Source of the DNA: Candidatus Omnitrophota bacterium
GTDB taxonomy: Bacteria > Hinthialibacterota > Hinthialibacteria > Hinthialibacterales > JAKPRU01
DNA: 64,000 bases
Assembly (NCBI GenBank): GCA_029570205.1
Contig: JAKQSI010000051.1
Location: 45,952-109,951 of the forward strand
Reading direction: 5' to 3'
Numbering within the stretch: position 1 is the stretch's first letter; each line of letters opens with the position of its first letter. Below the pieces are notes generated by a model. That model had not been told where the DNA came from. It worked only from the letters and a program-made list of their open reading frames with translations, and did no database searches. Of this stretch, positions 18,055 to 27,100 are shown piece by piece. The position numbers and the translations under genes were made by a program.

Positions 18055-19293
18055 ATGGTCAGGCAGGTTTCCCGTCGGTCGGTATTTCAAGGCGCATTGG
18101 GCGCGGCGGCATCGGGGGCGCTGATCGGCTTGGCGAGAAGCAGCGAGGCAGCATCAACCGAGTCTGCTCCCATTCAGCCGAAAGATCCTTTGAAGATCAC
18201 AAAACTGGAGACGTTCTTAATCAAACCCCGCTGGCTTTTCCTGAAAATTCACACAAATGCCGGGATTGTCGGACTGGGCGAACCGATCACCGAGGGTCGC
18301 GCGAAAACCTGCGCGACAGCGGTGGAAGAAATTGCTCCCTACCTGGTCGGGCAGGACCCGCGCCGGGTGGTTCATCACTGGCAGGCGATTTACCGTCATG
18401 CGTTCTACCGGGGCGGGCCGATCCTCACCAGCGCGCTGAGCGGCATCGACCAGGCGCTCTGGGATATCAAGGGCAAGGCATTGGGCGTGCCGGTGTACGA
18501 GTTGTTCGGCGGGCCGACCCGTGATCGCGTTAAAGTTTACACCGGCGCGGGCCGACCGGATGACATCAAGAGATCGATCGCGAACGGCTTCACAGCGTTC
18601 AAAACCGGCGTCGGCAATAAGAATCCCGCCAGGATTGTGGAGACACCCGGATTCGTGCAGCAGTGCGCCGAGAGATTCGCAGCGCTTCGTGAGGCCGCCG
18701 GGCCGGATATCGACATCGGAATCGACTTCCACGGCGCAATCAGCCCGCAGACCGCCAAACTCCTGATTAAAGCGCTGGAACCGTACCAGCCCATGTTTAT
18801 CGAGGAACCGGCGCAATGCCAGAATGTAGATGTCATGGCGGAGATTGCGCGGGGCACATTTCTACCGATTGCCACAGGGGAACGTATTTTCACAAAGTGG
18901 GGATTTCGGGAGATTCTGGAGAAACGCGCCGCCGGCATTCTTCAGCCGGATTTGTGCCATGCAGGTGGCCTGACAGAATGCCGAATCATCGCCGGTATGG
19001 CCGAGGCCTACTACGCGGCGATTGCGCCGCACAATCCGCTCGGACCGATTTCCCTCGCTGCCGGTGTTCATCTTGCGGCTTCCATTCCGAATTTCCTGTG
19101 CCAGGAACAGGTCAACTTGGGGGATGGATATCTCAAGAAGCCTTTCAAGATTGAAAACGGCTACATTCCGATTCCCACAGGACCGGGATTAGGAATAGAG
19201 TTAGACGAAGAGGCTATCGCGGACAAGATCGACCACGATTGGAGGAACCCGGAGACCTATGATGCGTATGATGGGTCGGTAACGGATTGGTAA
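18055..19293 (+). CDS. Tat-exported enolase-superfamily dehydratase (galactonate-dehydratase-like)
   Basis: This 412-residue protein belongs to the mandelate racemase/muconate lactonizing family. Metal ligands are visible at D224 (IDFHG), E250/E251 (FIEEP) and E277 (ATGER). The catalytic histidines H226 and H326 (APHNPLGPI) are those typical of D-galactonate dehydratase, so loss of water from a sugar acid is likely. It carries a Tat-type leader (SRRSVFQGALGAAASG). Export is unusual for this family, whose members are normally cytoplasmic. GGAG precedes the ATG by ten bases. It is divergent from tctCBA, which could bring in or release the acid. Confidence 0.9.
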   Translation: MVRQVSRRSVFQGALGAAASGALIGLARSSEAASTESAPIQPKDPLKITKLETFLIKPRWLFLKIHTNAGIVGLGEPITEGRAKTCATAVEEIAPYLVGQDPRRVVHHWQAIYRHAFYRGGPILTSALSGIDQALWDIKGKALGVPVYELFGGPTRDRVKVYTGAGRPDDIKRSIANGFTAFKTGVGNKNPARIVETPGFVQQCAERFAALREAAGPDIDIGIDFHGAISPQTAKLLIKALEPYQPMFIEEPAQCQNVDVMAEIARGTFLPIATGERIFTKWGFREILEKRAAGILQPDLCHAGGLTECRIIAGMAEAYYAAIAPHNPLGPISLAAGVHLAASIPNFLCQEQVNLGDGYLKKPFKIENGYIPIPTGPGLGIELDEEAIADKIDHDWRNPETYDAYDGSVTDW

Positions 19294-19696
19294 TAATCCT
19301 CACCCTTCAATCCCTTCTTCAAGGACGGAGAAGGAGAGTGGCCTTGGAATGTGGCAGCGCAGCTCCCGCCTTGTTGTTTTCTTCCGGATTCCGGCGAAAG
19401 GCGGAATCCGGCACGTTCTGCCTTTGTCCACCTTTGGAGGACGGGCCAGGGGGGAACTTCGTGAGACAATCCCGGCCCGCAGAACCCCCATTCCAGCCCT
19501 CCCCGTAAACAGGGAGGGAGAAAACCCAGGGGGGACAGATGCGTTACCCTTACGGTTGTGTTTTAGCATGGTGGTGTACGGAGGGATCCAGGGTTCACGG
19601 GCAAGATGCTGGCGCCACCCCATACCCACGGGCGGGATGCCCGTGCCGGTGCGCCAGGCGGGGTGGGGAGCATCAGGAGGAGAACCACTAACCGGA
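19294..19696. repeat. Repeat-rich non-coding region
   Basis: This stretch holds no believable gene. It contains a CCCTCCCC-GTAAAC-AGGGAGGG hairpin near 19497-19518, a diverged type C repeat at 19599-19619, and a perfect palindrome ACGGGC-GGGAT-GCCCGT at 19628-19644. Further CTCAC/GGAG-type elements lie near 19300-19340. Several dispersed-repeat types are stacked here directly upstream of the group II intron remnant, which suggests a local landing site for small elements. Confidence 0.65.
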
Positions 19697-19777
19697 GAGC
19701 CATGTGCGAGAAATGCGCACGCACGGTCCGGAGCGAGGGGCGCTGGATACCCAACCTGTTCTCCCTTCCCCTATCAC
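19697..19777 (+). mobile_element. Group II intron 3' remnant (domains V and VI)
   Basis: Positions 19697-19729 read as a group II intron domain V: GAGCC...GAAA loop (19710-19713)...CGCACG...CGGTCC. The AGC of the catalytic triad (19698-19700) and the CG bulge (19720-19721) are kept. The hairpin is damaged: it is 33 rather than 34 nt, and two pairs of the lower stem have become A-C mismatches. Positions 19730-19777 fit domain VI, a GGAGCGAGGGG stem closed by CCCTTCCCCTATCAC with a candidate branch-point A in CTATC. No reverse transcriptase frame lies upstream, so only the 3' end of the intron survives. Confidence 0.6.
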
Positions 19778-19789
19778 CTGTCTCCCCCT

Positions 19790-20209
19790 CTATTTCGGCA
19801 AATCCCCCCCTGTACTCGTAATCACCATGCGGCCATGTTTCACCCCTTTTGTTGCCAGAATCCGGTCGGCCAGGTGCTTGATTTTCGGTCCGGCTCCGCG
19901 AACAACAATGATTTCCAGGCAATTGTCATGGTCCAGATGAATATGCAGTGAGGACAGAACGTGCATGTGGTGATCGTGCTGAAACCGGATGAGCTCCTCC
20001 GACAGTTCGCGGACATGATGATCGTAGATGATGGTCAATGTTCCCACCATTTCTTTCCCCTCAATCTCCTCCTGCTCGACCAGTTCCTTGCGGATAAGGT
20101 CCCGGATTGCCTCGGAGCGGTTGGTATACCCGCGCCTTGTCAGCAGTTCATCGAACTGTTCGATCAGTTCCGGAGAAATCGACACGCCAAACCGCACGGC
20201 CTCACTCAT
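19790..20209 (-). CDS. nikR: Nickel-responsive regulator NikR
   Basis: This 139-residue regulator has an N-terminal ribbon-helix-helix DNA-binding domain (VRFGVSISPELIEQFDELL, RSEAIRDLIR) and a C-terminal ACT-like metal domain. The four nickel ligands are present: H78, H89 and H91 in SLHIHLDHDNC, and C97. It would repress nickel uptake genes when nickel is plentiful, but no nickel transporter or nickel enzyme is nearby, so its targets must lie elsewhere. The intron remnant ends 13 bp past its stop codon. Confidence 0.94.
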   Translation of the reverse strand: MSEAVRFGVSISPELIEQFDELLTRRGYTNRSEAIRDLIRKELVEQEEIEGKEMVGTLTIIYDHHVRELSEELIRFQHDHHMHVLSSLHIHLDHDNCLEIIVVRGAGPKIKHLADRILATKGVKHGRMVITSTGGDLPK

Positions 20210-20469
20210 TTGTGTTTCTCCTAAAAAAGGGCCTGTCTGTATGATTATTCCGGTTGTGGAGACTGTGGGCAGACACTAGAGACAGACATCCAAAGGTAAA
20301 CCGGTTTCCAACCGGCAGGCGGGGCCATTTCTGAGCGGACTGTCCAGTCCCCGTTGCCGTTCTGCATCAAGCCTGGGTTAATGTCTCCAAGACATACTCT
20401 ATCCACCTCATAATAGGCCACCGCGATCCGGGTGTCAACGGGGAAATCTTTACAGAACACAGACAATGT

Positions 20470-21408
20470 TCATCCCTCCTGCGCCCCCATAACCCGCTCT
20501 TCCAGACACAAGTAATGATCGATCAGCTCCTCCGCGATTCGTAAATTGTACTTGTCCCATTGAAACGCCGTTCGCCGCATGGCCGGAAACCGAAAGATCC
20601 CTTTTCGATAGAGTAATCGTTTAAAAAAGGCGATTGAGGTATTGATCTCCTGGTTGTCGAATGCGAGGATCGGCAGTAGTTGTCGAAACAGGGTTAACGC
20701 CTTCTCCCGTTCGCCGTGGCGATATAATCGATCGATGGCTACATAAACACGAACCATGGAACTCTCCGGAATCATCGCATCCACGCCCCGGTCCAGCGCT
20801 TCAATCATCTGGGGAACCGCCCATCCGCCGGAGATAAAGAAATCGGGTCCGAATGCCTCACGAACAGCCGTGTATTTCGGCCCCGCCGGAACGGTTTCAA
20901 TTTTCAAGCCGATGAACGCAGGGATTGTCTCTCGAAGAATCCGAATGGTATCGAGATCCATGCCGGGACCGTTCCATACCAGATCCTGAATCAACAGCGG
21001 CCTGTCGATTCCCGATGTCACTTCCTCAAAGAACTTCGGAATAGCCGACGGACTTTCGTACAGCGGGGCCGGTACAGCAACCAGGTACGCCGCCGCGCCC
21101 ACAGAATTAGCCATCTCCGCAAAATAACGGCATTCCTTCGGATCACCGGAGGATGCGCCGACGATAAACGGTACTCGATCCTGTACCGTGCGGGAAACTG
21201 TGGTGACCAGCCGCTCGCGCTCTTCCCTGGAGAGATACTCCACCTCGCTCGCTACAACCGGCGCAAGGAATCCGTCTACCCCGCCTTTTATGGCGTCCTC
21301 TATCAACCGTTCAAGGCTCTCGAAGTCCACTTCGTTCCGGTCGTCGAACGGAGTCTGCAAAACCGAGATAATACCCTTTCGTAATGGTATGGACTGAACC
21401 TTCTGCAT
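20470..21408 (-). CDS. DapA/NanA-family aldolase or synthase
   Basis: This 312-residue TIM-barrel enzyme of the dihydrodipicolinate synthase superfamily forms a Schiff base with substrate. The lysine is K169 in FIGLKIE. The usual GTTGE loop is replaced by VVASEVEYLS, and the YNxP segment that holds the catalytic Tyr reads IQDLVWNGPG, so it is unlikely to be a true lysine-pathway DapA. A 2-keto-3-deoxy-sugar-acid aldolase is a reasonable reading, since a sugar-acid dehydratase lies 1.2 kb away. The 260 bp between it and nikR contain only a short palindromic stretch near 20293-20315. Confidence 0.82.
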   Translation of the reverse strand: MQKVQSIPLRKGIISVLQTPFDDRNEVDFESLERLIEDAIKGGVDGFLAPVVASEVEYLSREERERLVTTVSRTVQDRVPFIVGASSGDPKECRYFAEMANSVGAAAYLVAVPAPLYESPSAIPKFFEEVTSGIDRPLLIQDLVWNGPGMDLDTIRILRETIPAFIGLKIETVPAGPKYTAVREAFGPDFFISGGWAVPQMIEALDRGVDAMIPESSMVRVYVAIDRLYRHGEREKALTLFRQLLPILAFDNQEINTSIAFFKRLLYRKGIFRFPAMRRTAFQWDKYNLRIAEELIDHYLCLEERVMGAQEG

Positions 21409-21681
21409 GGTTTTTCCCGGGGTGAAGGTTTACCGTTCCATGTCGGTACGGCAGATTTCGACTACATCCGGAACCCTGTAACTGAGCGTCGGTAACCGCG
21501 AATACGACATCGCAGAGACCTTACTGCCGCACGACTTTCTCCGTCTCCCTTCAGGGGGATTCTTCGGGTTGTATCGGCATCCCGGCTGCGGTTTTGGCCA
21601 CTTTAAATTGCTAAAATGATCCGATTACACAACACGACCGTGTATCAAATCCCCCGGAACAAACGCAGATGCGGAAGCTGG
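21409..21681. other. Non-coding gap upstream of the DapA-family gene
   Basis: These 273 bp separate the DapA-family gene start from the end of the large PPIase gene, both on the minus strand. The interval should hold the DapA-family promoter. I see no strong terminator, hairpin or coding frame in it. Confidence 0.4.
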
Positions 21682-24657
21682 TCAGGAAACGTTCTCTTCT
21701 TCCGCCGTCTCGTCGGCAATCTCGCCTGGAGCCAGAGCTTCCGCGCTGTACTCGATTTTCGTGTGGCGGCTGACCGACTCGATCCATGCGTTGAACGCTA
21801 TCGACTGGGCATTCTTTTCCAGATATGTTTCCATGCGTGTCAGGTTATCATCCAGCACCACCGGCCCGGCCTCGCGGCGGCCGAGTACCTGAAGAATGAA
21901 ATAGCCGATAACCCTGCCCTGTTCCAGTTCGCCTTCCGGTGTGTAGTCGGTTTCCCGAACTTCAATCACGTTACTCACCTGTCCCGGTTTGAGCGCAAAA
22001 GCCGTCTTACGAATTTCCACGCTCGGGCCGACTCCGGGCACATAGGAACCGGATCGGGTAATGCCGGTCGGGCGAATATATTCTGCGTTGACAGGAGCCT
22101 TTTGGGTTTCGTCTCCCGCCACGAGGGCCTGCAAGTCAATGGCTTGTGTGGCGGAAACAGGTTGCCCGGATGCCATTTTCTCTTTGATGAGATTCAGCGC
22201 CGACTCGGCCTCTCTCTTGGCGATATCGACAGCCTGAACCAGCCGATAATCTTCCTCAACTTGTTCTCGAACCTCCGCCAGCTCCGGTAAATAGGATTCT
22301 TTAATCTCCAGAAGCGAAACGACAAAGCATCGTTCAATCGGTCCTGTCCCCGGCTGATTCATCTGCATCTGCCGGGAGGACTGTTGACGCGACTCGATCA
22401 CATCGGAGACAACTCCGACCTTTTTCAGGCGAAACGCCTGCTCATTTACTTCCGGAACATAGCCGATCGGATCGATGGGATCGCCCTTTTTGAACAGTTT
22501 ACTTTCTTTGATCTCGACCGCCAGTTTTTTCGCACATTCCTGAAGGGATTTTTGGGTATTGAATACCTCATCGGCCAGTTTGGAGGCTTCCTCGTGTGCC
22601 AGCTCGCCGCTCTGGACAGCGATGAAATCGGTTCGGACCCGAGGCTCCACCTCGCTGAGTTCGGGTAGGTGAGCCTCCCTGATATCGGAAAGACGAAGAA
22701 GGTTCGCCCCATCATCACTTCGAACCGGTCCCCCAACATCGCCCACCTTTTCCAGGCGGAAAGCTTCCGCAGCGAAAGCGCCGAAATTGCCCTTGTAATT
22801 TTCCATGGCGCTTGTCGAACGGCTGAAGAAGGCAGTCCGTTTGGGAGTCAGTTGCTTCTCCTTGAGAAGCTGCTCCCAAGTAACTTTTCCGGCCTTTATT
22901 CGTCCCAGATCGGACTGAGCAGCGCTCATCGCCTGTCGATGAGCCGCCTCGCTGCGAACATCCGCTTTCACCTGCTCCGCGGCTTCCTCGAATGTCTTGT
23001 CGCGCGGTGGCTTATCGCCGACCAATTCGATCAGGTAGAAAGTCTTGGAACCGAAGACCGGCTCCGGTCGTTGATGTTCTTTACGGCGGCCCGCTACGTA
23101 ATACACCATCGTCGTGTCGGCAGGATCGATACCGCTAATTTCTTCGCCCGGTCCGAACCAATCGGATGTGTGGATTTCGTATTGGCCTGCCAAATCATCG
23201 AGAGACTTGACCCCATCCGAAAATTTCTGGAAGGCATCACGCGCTTTTTCCTGTCGAATCGCCGATTCCGCCTCTTCGCGGACATCGTCCAGCGTCTCCG
23301 TATGCGCGGCCCGCTTCTCCTCCACTTTGATCAGATGATAGCCATATTGAGTCTTGACCGGCTCGGAGATTTGGCCCGGCTCCAGTGAAAAAGCCGCATC
23401 CGAAAACGGCGCAACCATCGTGTCTCGTTCAAAGAAACCCAAGTCGCCGCCCTTTCCGGCGCTCCCCGGATCTTCGGAATACTTCTTGGCCGCTTCTGCA
23501 AAGTCGAGACCGTCTGTGATCTCTTTTCGAATCTCTTGTATTCGGGTACTTACCGCTGTTTCAAATTCCGGTGTCGCATCGGCGGGGATTTTCAGCAGAA
23601 TGTGCCGCGCACGGACTTCATCCTGGTGAGTGAATCGGGACTTGTTTCTGTCATACCATGTCTGCAGATCCTCCGCCGTTACTTCCTGGCGATTCGCCCA
23701 TTCCTCCTTCGGAACGGAAATGTAACGGATCTGCATTTTCCGTATCGTTCGATACTTGGACTGATTTTTGGTGAAATACTCCTGCACTTCCTGTTCCGTG
23801 GGGGAGACTTGCCCGATGTAGTCTGCGGCAGGGTACAGAACATACTCCGCTCGCCGCGTCTCCTCGACCATGTAGTTCTCCTGGTTGCGGTTGAAAAAGG
23901 TGTTCAGGCGACCTTCGCTTACCTCAACCCGATCTCGAAAATCCGCAGCCCTGTATTCGGCATACTGGATACGACGCTGTTCGGGAACCCGATAGTCCTC
24001 CTTATGTTCCTCAAAAAAGCAGGCTAGTGCATCTTCTTCAACCTGGACTTGATCCGTATACTTCTCCGGTCTGAAAGCCAGCATATCGCCGGTGACCTGC
24101 TCCTGACGTTCCCGGAAATCCTTCTCCGTATCGGCCATGGAGCGGAGCATGGTGGAGGCGATGAACGCGGTGATTTTTGTGCGCAGGATCTCTTCGCGGA
24201 CGGTCTCCTCAAATAATTGCTCGGTCATCCGAGACTGGCTGATAAAATAGCGATATCGCCCGTAATCAAATTGCCCGTTTTCGTTCTGGAATGCGGGAAT
24301 GGCGAAAATATACTGGGCGAGTTCGGAATCGGAAACCCCGAATCCATACCGTGCAGCGGTATTCAGAAGAATCTGACGGCGAATCAGGGTATCGAGCGCC
24401 TCCTGCCGCAAATCGCGCCCTTCCATAACCTGCTCGAATCGGTCCCCATATTGCTTCCGGTACTGCTCTCGGAGACGGTCCTGCATACGGAGCAATTCCG
24501 AGTACGTGATTTCTTTGCCGTCCACTTTGGCCACCCAGCGTTCCTGGGGGGGCCGCTGGATCTGGCCATACCCATACAGCAGAACAAAACTGGGGATGAC
24601 CAGGTACAGGGTCCAGGTCATAATGGTTTTTTGGTGGCTGCGCATCCAGGTCAGCAT
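21682..24657 (-). CDS. Large SurA/PpiD-like periplasmic peptidyl-prolyl isomerase
   Basis: This 991-residue membrane-anchored chaperone has one N-terminal membrane helix (TIMTWTLYLVIPSFVLLYGY, residues 11-30), a SurA/PpiD-type N-terminal domain (about 37-200) and a parvulin domain at about 348-455 (VRARHILLKIP, GSAGKGGDLGFF, YGYHLIKVEE). Between them are four tandem helical units of about 41 residues (205, 246, 286, 327), each like E-x2-L-x-x-FF-x-x-N-x3-Y followed by RR-x-x-Y. The C-terminal 500 residues hold more helical chaperone-like sequence without clear parvulin motifs. It should fold proteins crossing the periplasm. It is well over the 623 residues of E. coli PpiD. Confidence 0.9.
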   Translation of the reverse strand: MLTWMRSHQKTIMTWTLYLVIPSFVLLYGYGQIQRPPQERWVAKVDGKEITYSELLRMQDRLREQYRKQYGDRFEQVMEGRDLRQEALDTLIRRQILLNTAARYGFGVSDSELAQYIFAIPAFQNENGQFDYGRYRYFISQSRMTEQLFEETVREEILRTKITAFIASTMLRSMADTEKDFRERQEQVTGDMLAFRPEKYTDQVQVEEDALACFFEEHKEDYRVPEQRRIQYAEYRAADFRDRVEVSEGRLNTFFNRNQENYMVEETRRAEYVLYPAADYIGQVSPTEQEVQEYFTKNQSKYRTIRKMQIRYISVPKEEWANRQEVTAEDLQTWYDRNKSRFTHQDEVRARHILLKIPADATPEFETAVSTRIQEIRKEITDGLDFAEAAKKYSEDPGSAGKGGDLGFFERDTMVAPFSDAAFSLEPGQISEPVKTQYGYHLIKVEEKRAAHTETLDDVREEAESAIRQEKARDAFQKFSDGVKSLDDLAGQYEIHTSDWFGPGEEISGIDPADTTMVYYVAGRRKEHQRPEPVFGSKTFYLIELVGDKPPRDKTFEEAAEQVKADVRSEAAHRQAMSAAQSDLGRIKAGKVTWEQLLKEKQLTPKRTAFFSRSTSAMENYKGNFGAFAAEAFRLEKVGDVGGPVRSDDGANLLRLSDIREAHLPELSEVEPRVRTDFIAVQSGELAHEEASKLADEVFNTQKSLQECAKKLAVEIKESKLFKKGDPIDPIGYVPEVNEQAFRLKKVGVVSDVIESRQQSSRQMQMNQPGTGPIERCFVVSLLEIKESYLPELAEVREQVEEDYRLVQAVDIAKREAESALNLIKEKMASGQPVSATQAIDLQALVAGDETQKAPVNAEYIRPTGITRSGSYVPGVGPSVEIRKTAFALKPGQVSNVIEVRETDYTPEGELEQGRVIGYFILQVLGRREAGPVVLDDNLTRMETYLEKNAQSIAFNAWIESVSRHTKIEYSAEALAPGEIADETAEEENVS

Positions 24658-24762
24658 GGTTTACTCTCCTTGACGGCGCTTGGGTTCCGGTGTGACAAAA
24701 ACAACGGGGGCGGTCCCAACCGGGGAATCCTCTCCGCCCGTCGTTTGTCCTGGGCGACCGTC

Positions 24763-26148
24763 TTAACCTCTATCGAAGCTGTGTTCCATTTCGCGAATCT
24801 GATCGGCGACCGCCGTAGCAACGGTCTCCATCGGCACACGAATCTGCTGCATTGTATCGCGGTTGCGGATGGTTACCGCGTGATCCTCCAGGGTATCGAA
24901 ATCGACCGTAATACAAAGTGGTGTACCGACCTCGTCCTGTCGCCGGTACCGCTTGCCGATGGAACCGGTTTCATCATACATGCTGCGGTAATTATGAACA
25001 CGCCGAAGATCGTCTTCCATCTTCCGCGCGATTTCCTCCAGGTCGGGTTTCCGGGACAGCGGAAAGACCGCTACCGTAATCGGAGCCACTCTGGGCCGAA
25101 AGCGCAGCACATCCCGTTTTTCCATCTCTCCCTTGTCGTTGGGAGCCATATCCTGATCGTAGGCATCGCTGATCAGGGCCAAAAATGTCCGGTCCAGCCC
25201 GGCGGATGTTTCCACACAATAGGGAATAAACCGCTCATTCGTGCGGTCATCCCGGTATTCCAGGCTCTTGCCGGAAAATTGGGCGTGGCGGGACAAATCC
25301 CAGTCGCCCCGATTGTGGACTCCCTCGATTTCACCCCAGCCCATGGGGAATTGATACTCGATATCCAGGGCCGCCTTGGCATAATGGGCCAATTTGTCCG
25401 GCGGATGCGGCGCAGTACGCAGCTTGGCCGGATTCAGCCCCAGGGACTTGTGCCAATTCAAACGCACTTCCCGCCATCGCTCATACCACTCCTGCGCCTC
25501 GTCCGGTCGACAGAAAAACTCCATCTCCATCTGTTCGAATTCGCGTTGACGGAACAGAAATGCCTTGGTTGTGATCTCATTCCGAAAGGCTTTTCCGATT
25601 TGGGCGATCCCGAACGGCACGCGCATCCGTGTGGCGGTCAGGATATTGCGAAAATTCGTAAAAAGCGGCTGGCAGGTCTCGGGACGCAGGTAGCAAATAC
25701 TGTCTTCCTCTTCCGTGGGTCCCCAATGAATCTTGAACATCAAATTGAAATTCCGCGCGGGAGTCAGCTCGCCCCCGCATTCGCTGACCCTCTTGCTCGG
25801 ATTCTTGGGACAGTATTCCTCATTGAGATTGTCCGCGCGGAATCGCTGACCGCAGGTCTTGCAGTCCACCATCGGGTCATGAAACGACTCCACATGCCCC
25901 GAGGCCTCCCAGATACGCGGGTTCATGGTCACCGCACAGTCCATTCCCACCACGTTTTCCCGGGAGGTAACCATCTCATCCCACCAGAGACGTTTGATGA
26001 GGTTCTTCAGCTCCACACCCAGCGGACCGTAGTCCCATGATGCGGCAAACCCTCCGTACAATTCACTCGATGGAAAAACAAATCCACGTCGTTTGCAGAG
26101 GGAAACAATATCGTTCAAAGCCCGTTCTACGGATGATACTGTGGCCAT
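24763..26148 (-). CDS. glyS: Glycyl-tRNA synthetase, dimeric class II type
   Basis: This 461-residue enzyme charges tRNA-Gly and belongs to the alpha2 (eukaryote/Gram-positive-like) class rather than the alpha2beta2 type. Landmarks: GFVFPSSELYGGFAASWDYGPLG at the N-terminus, the zinc-type CKTCGQRF, motif 2 as RNEITTKAFLFRQREFEQMEMEFF, motif 3 around ETSAGLDRTFLALI, and a C-terminal anticodon-binding domain (VAVFPLSRKPDLEE). The usual RPETAQGIF reads RPETCQPLF here. The start at 26148 follows GAGGAATAGG; an upstream frame of 11 residues is less likely. It lies upstream of the PPIase gene on the same strand. Confidence 0.95.
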   Translation of the reverse strand: MATVSSVERALNDIVSLCKRRGFVFPSSELYGGFAASWDYGPLGVELKNLIKRLWWDEMVTSRENVVGMDCAVTMNPRIWEASGHVESFHDPMVDCKTCGQRFRADNLNEEYCPKNPSKRVSECGGELTPARNFNLMFKIHWGPTEEEDSICYLRPETCQPLFTNFRNILTATRMRVPFGIAQIGKAFRNEITTKAFLFRQREFEQMEMEFFCRPDEAQEWYERWREVRLNWHKSLGLNPAKLRTAPHPPDKLAHYAKAALDIEYQFPMGWGEIEGVHNRGDWDLSRHAQFSGKSLEYRDDRTNERFIPYCVETSAGLDRTFLALISDAYDQDMAPNDKGEMEKRDVLRFRPRVAPITVAVFPLSRKPDLEEIARKMEDDLRRVHNYRSMYDETGSIGKRYRRQDEVGTPLCITVDFDTLEDHAVTIRNRDTMQQIRVPMETVATAVADQIREMEHSFDRG

Positions 26149-26276
26149 TCCTATTCCTCGATCCAACCGAGAACCAGGCACACGTCGGTCCTCCCTGCTG
26201 GAAAAGTAAGCGAAATTACGATAGTATCTTAGAAACTTTTCAGGGGAAAGACCGGTTACGGATTTGAGAGGGGCCG

Positions 26277-26609
26277 ATGACCGAAGATCGGAAACGTCTG
26301 CGTGAAGAATTGGTCGAACTGCTCGGCGAGGACAAAGTCAGGTTGTTCATTACCCAGGAAATCCTCGCACAGCGGTTTATTCAGAAGCATCCGATTGAAA
26401 TTCGAAAGGCTCTGTTCCGATTCAAGTCTCTGAAAACCCTTGAGGAGCAGCGCGCGATGGTGGAGGGATTCGATGAGCCAATGGCGCGCGCGTTTGTCTG
26501 CTCCCTCTTGTGCGGATCGGCTTCCGCCGCCTTGCTGGATATCGCGGTAGGCGCTCTGGAAGATCGACAGGCAGGCAAGAGAGTCCTGCCGAATCGGTTG
26601 ATCAAATAG
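26277..26609 (+). CDS. Small helical protein of unknown function
   Basis: This 110-residue protein has charged N-terminal helices (REELVELLGEDKVRLFITQEILAQRF), a KALFRFKSLKTLEEQRAMVEGFDEPMARAF middle and a more hydrophobic end (LLCGSASAALLDIAVGALEDR). It has no signal peptide or known motif. The ATG is preceded by GAGAGGGGCCG. It lies nine bases before the PilZ gene on the same strand, so the two are probably co-transcribed and could act together. No function can be assigned. Confidence 0.7.
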   Translation: MTEDRKRLREELVELLGEDKVRLFITQEILAQRFIQKHPIEIRKALFRFKSLKTLEEQRAMVEGFDEPMARAFVCSLLCGSASAALLDIAVGALEDRQAGKRVLPNRLIK

Positions 26610-26617
26610 AGGGCATT

Positions 26618-27100
26618 ATGGGTCTCTTCCGCACCAAAAAAACCGCAATCTCTGCCAAAAATCCCTCGGTTTCAAGCGGTAAAGGGACACCCAAAACCCC
26701 TCCCGAACCGTTGCCCTCCCCACCCCCCGTACACCGGCATACCCCACGCGAGAAGCGCATGGATTACCGAATGCGATGCTGGCTGCTGGTGGAAAAGAAC
26801 GATTGGGTCCTGGAAACTTCTACTCTCAACATGTCGAAAAGCGGATTGCTGGTGCGTTCGCTCAAACCTGTGCCGGTCGGACAGTCGGTTCTGATCCTTC
26901 TGATCGATAAAACCCGTGTAACCGCTGCGGAGATTCGAGCCAACAGGTTTGTTATGAGAGGTAAAGTGGTCCGCGTGGAAAAGCTGGAGGCGATGTGCCG
27001 AATGGGCATTCAGATTACCCTGGGCCGTGTGAACCCTGTCGCCCATGAAAAATCCACAGGGGAAACCAAGTACTGGTGGACCCGGCATTGGCAGGAATGA
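26618..27100 (+). CDS. PilZ domain protein
   Basis: This 160-residue protein has a Pro/Lys-rich N-terminal tail of about 45 residues and then a PilZ domain. The c-di-GMP-binding signature is visible as basic residues in REKRMDYRMRC and the NMSKSG motif, followed by a beta-barrel (GLLVRSLKPVPVGQSVLILL, MCRMGIQITLG). It probably senses cyclic di-GMP. No flagellar, cellulose or cyclase gene is close, although a Maf-like DUF115 gene converges on it. The ATG at 26618 is favoured over an upstream frame that overlaps the preceding gene. Confidence 0.85.
   Translation: MGLFRTKKTAISAKNPSVSSGKGTPKTPPEPLPSPPPVHRHTPREKRMDYRMRCWLLVEKNDWVLETSTLNMSKSGLLVRSLKPVPVGQSVLILLIDKTRVTAAEIRANRFVMRGKVVRVEKLEAMCRMGIQITLGRVNPVAHEKSTGETKYWWTRHWQE

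Noticed and set aside
19490-19790. A complete group II intron with reverse transcriptase
   Set aside because: Only domain V/VI-like sequence is visible; no RT frame lies upstream.
20245-20466. A 73-residue minus-strand frame after the DapA-family gene
   Set aside because: There is no ribosome site, motif or homology I can support, and part of it is a small palindrome.
26510-26617. An upstream extension of the PilZ gene
   Set aside because: It overlaps the preceding gene and is not PilZ-like; the ATG at 26618 fits better.
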